From: Pseudomonadota bacterium
GTDB lineage: Bacteria > Pseudomonadota > Alphaproteobacteria > Caulobacterales > Caulobacteraceae
Reading direction: 5' to 3'
Assembly: GCA_023434015.1 (NCBI GenBank)
Contig: JAEYTM010000325.1
Coordinates: 1 to 26,157 of the forward strand
Length of the DNA stretch: 26,157 bases
Below, one piece after another: positions 25,630 to 26,157 of this stretch. Each line of letters starts with the position of its first letter. Position 1 is the first letter of the stretch. Made by a program: the position numbers and the translations under genes. Under the pieces are notes generated by a model that saw only the letters and a program-made list of their open reading frames with translations, searched no databases and had not been told where the DNA came from.

Positions 25630-25757
25630 CTCATGCCGGCCTCCCCTTGCGGCAGGAGACGGAGCTGTTTCTCCGGCAACTTTCTTGCGACCGCGCGGCC
25701 TATTGCGCCCCTGGCCGCAATGACCTAGGTCGCGAACCACCTTTTTCGGGGGAGAAA

Positions 25758-26157
25758 ATGGCCGAGGCCGAGAGCACGGGCGCAGCCTTGTCGCTGGACG
25801 AGGTGCGCCGCCGGATCGACGCGATCGACGCGGAGATGCTGCAGCTGGTCGATGCGCGCGCGGCGATCGCGCGCGAGGTGGCCGCCGCCAAGGCCGCCGC
25901 CGGCGACGCCGGTCGCTTCGGCCTCCGTCCCGGCCGCGAGGCGCAACTGCTGCGCAGCCTGCTGGCCCAGCCGCGGCAGGCGGCCTCGCCCGCCCTGGTG
26001 ATCCGGCTGTGGCGCGAGATGATCGGCGAGAGCCTCAATCTGCAGGGGCCGTTCCACCTGGCCGTCTGGGGCGGCCGCGATCCGGCGCGGACGCTGGAGC
26101 TGGCCCGCCAGCGTTTCGGCGCGGCGCCGAGGCTGCGACAGGTCGCCCGTCCCGAGG
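25758..26157 (+). CDS. Chorismate mutase (AroQ class), C-terminus cut by window edge
   Basis: The first 133 residues are visible. LDEVRRRIDAIDAEMLQLVDARAAIAREVAAAK is the first helix of an AroQ-type chorismate mutase, with the conserved arginines and lysine, followed by GREAQLLRSLL and a C-terminal helix LVIRLWREMIGESLNLQG. This enzyme rearranges chorismate to prephenate for phenylalanine and tyrosine synthesis. After about residue 98 the chain continues (FHLAVWGGRDPARTLELARQRFG) past the mutase domain, so the full protein has an extra C-terminal part; it may be a fusion or the longer chorismate mutase form of Caulobacterales. GGGGGAG lies four nt before ATG 25758. It is downstream of, but terminated from, the receptor gene. 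Confidence 0.9.
   Translation, partial: MAEAESTGAALSLDEVRRRIDAIDAEMLQLVDARAAIAREVAAAKAAAGDAGRFGLRPGREAQLLRSLLAQPRQAASPALVIRLWREMIGESLNLQGPFHLAVWGGRDPARTLELARQRFGAAPRLRQVARPE

Overview
The window is GC-rich, densely packed bacterial chromosome. It has large TonB-dependent receptors opening with EIVVTG or ELVVTAQ plug motifs, a response regulator ending in an FGPDRRRR-type tail, several TTG starts and many 4-nt start/stop overlaps. Together these suggest an alphaproteobacterium, most likely Caulobacterales (Caulobacter/Phenylobacterium-like). That placement rests on gene style, not on an rRNA gene. I saw no tRNA, rRNA, CRISPR array, insertion sequence or phage gene. The content looks like core genome with some catabolic and transport accessory genes.

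Layout. (1) 1-1990, minus strand: a catabolic-looking operon of an amidohydrolase/lactonase, a 3-hydroxyisobutyrate-dehydrogenase-type oxidoreductase and an MFS transporter cut by the window edge. The amidohydrolase has no ATG, GTG or TTG start upstream of its metal-binding HQH motif. (2) 2096-4887: the envelope protease SppA faces a protein with two retropepsin-like halves; their stop codons share one CTAG. (3) 5009-8029: a large TonB-dependent receptor with a GNRA-capped terminator and a leader region rich in CGTAA repeats. (4) 8344-12375, minus strand: peptide ABC transporter genes oppB-oppC and oppA, with an unrelated periplasmic protein gene lodged between oppC and oppA in the opposite direction; no ATPase gene is present. 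(5) 12488-15440: a DUF442 phosphatase-like gene translationally coupled to a metallo-beta-lactamase-fold gene, overlapping tail to tail with an acyl-CoA ligase gene.

(6) 15528-17671, minus strand: pdxH followed by a two-domain kinase whose TTG start overlaps the pdxH stop. (7) 17751-20599, plus strand: a compact J-domain protein, aroC (chorismate synthase), a single-domain response regulator and a small glycine-zipper lipoprotein. (8) 20596-22365, minus strand: queC-queE-queD, the 7-cyano-7-deazaguanine (preQ0) pathway for queuosine; QueD lacks the usual catalytic cysteine. (9) 22707-25577: a second TonB-dependent receptor, with a terminator almost identical in stem to the first. (10) 25758 to the end: chorismate mutase, cut by the window edge. 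With aroC this gives two steps around chorismate.

No clearly new multi-gene system is evident. The most useful leads are the two-domain kinase coupled to pdxH, the divergent QueD, the start anomaly of the amidohydrolase, the gene nested in the opp locus, and the paired GNRA-loop terminators.
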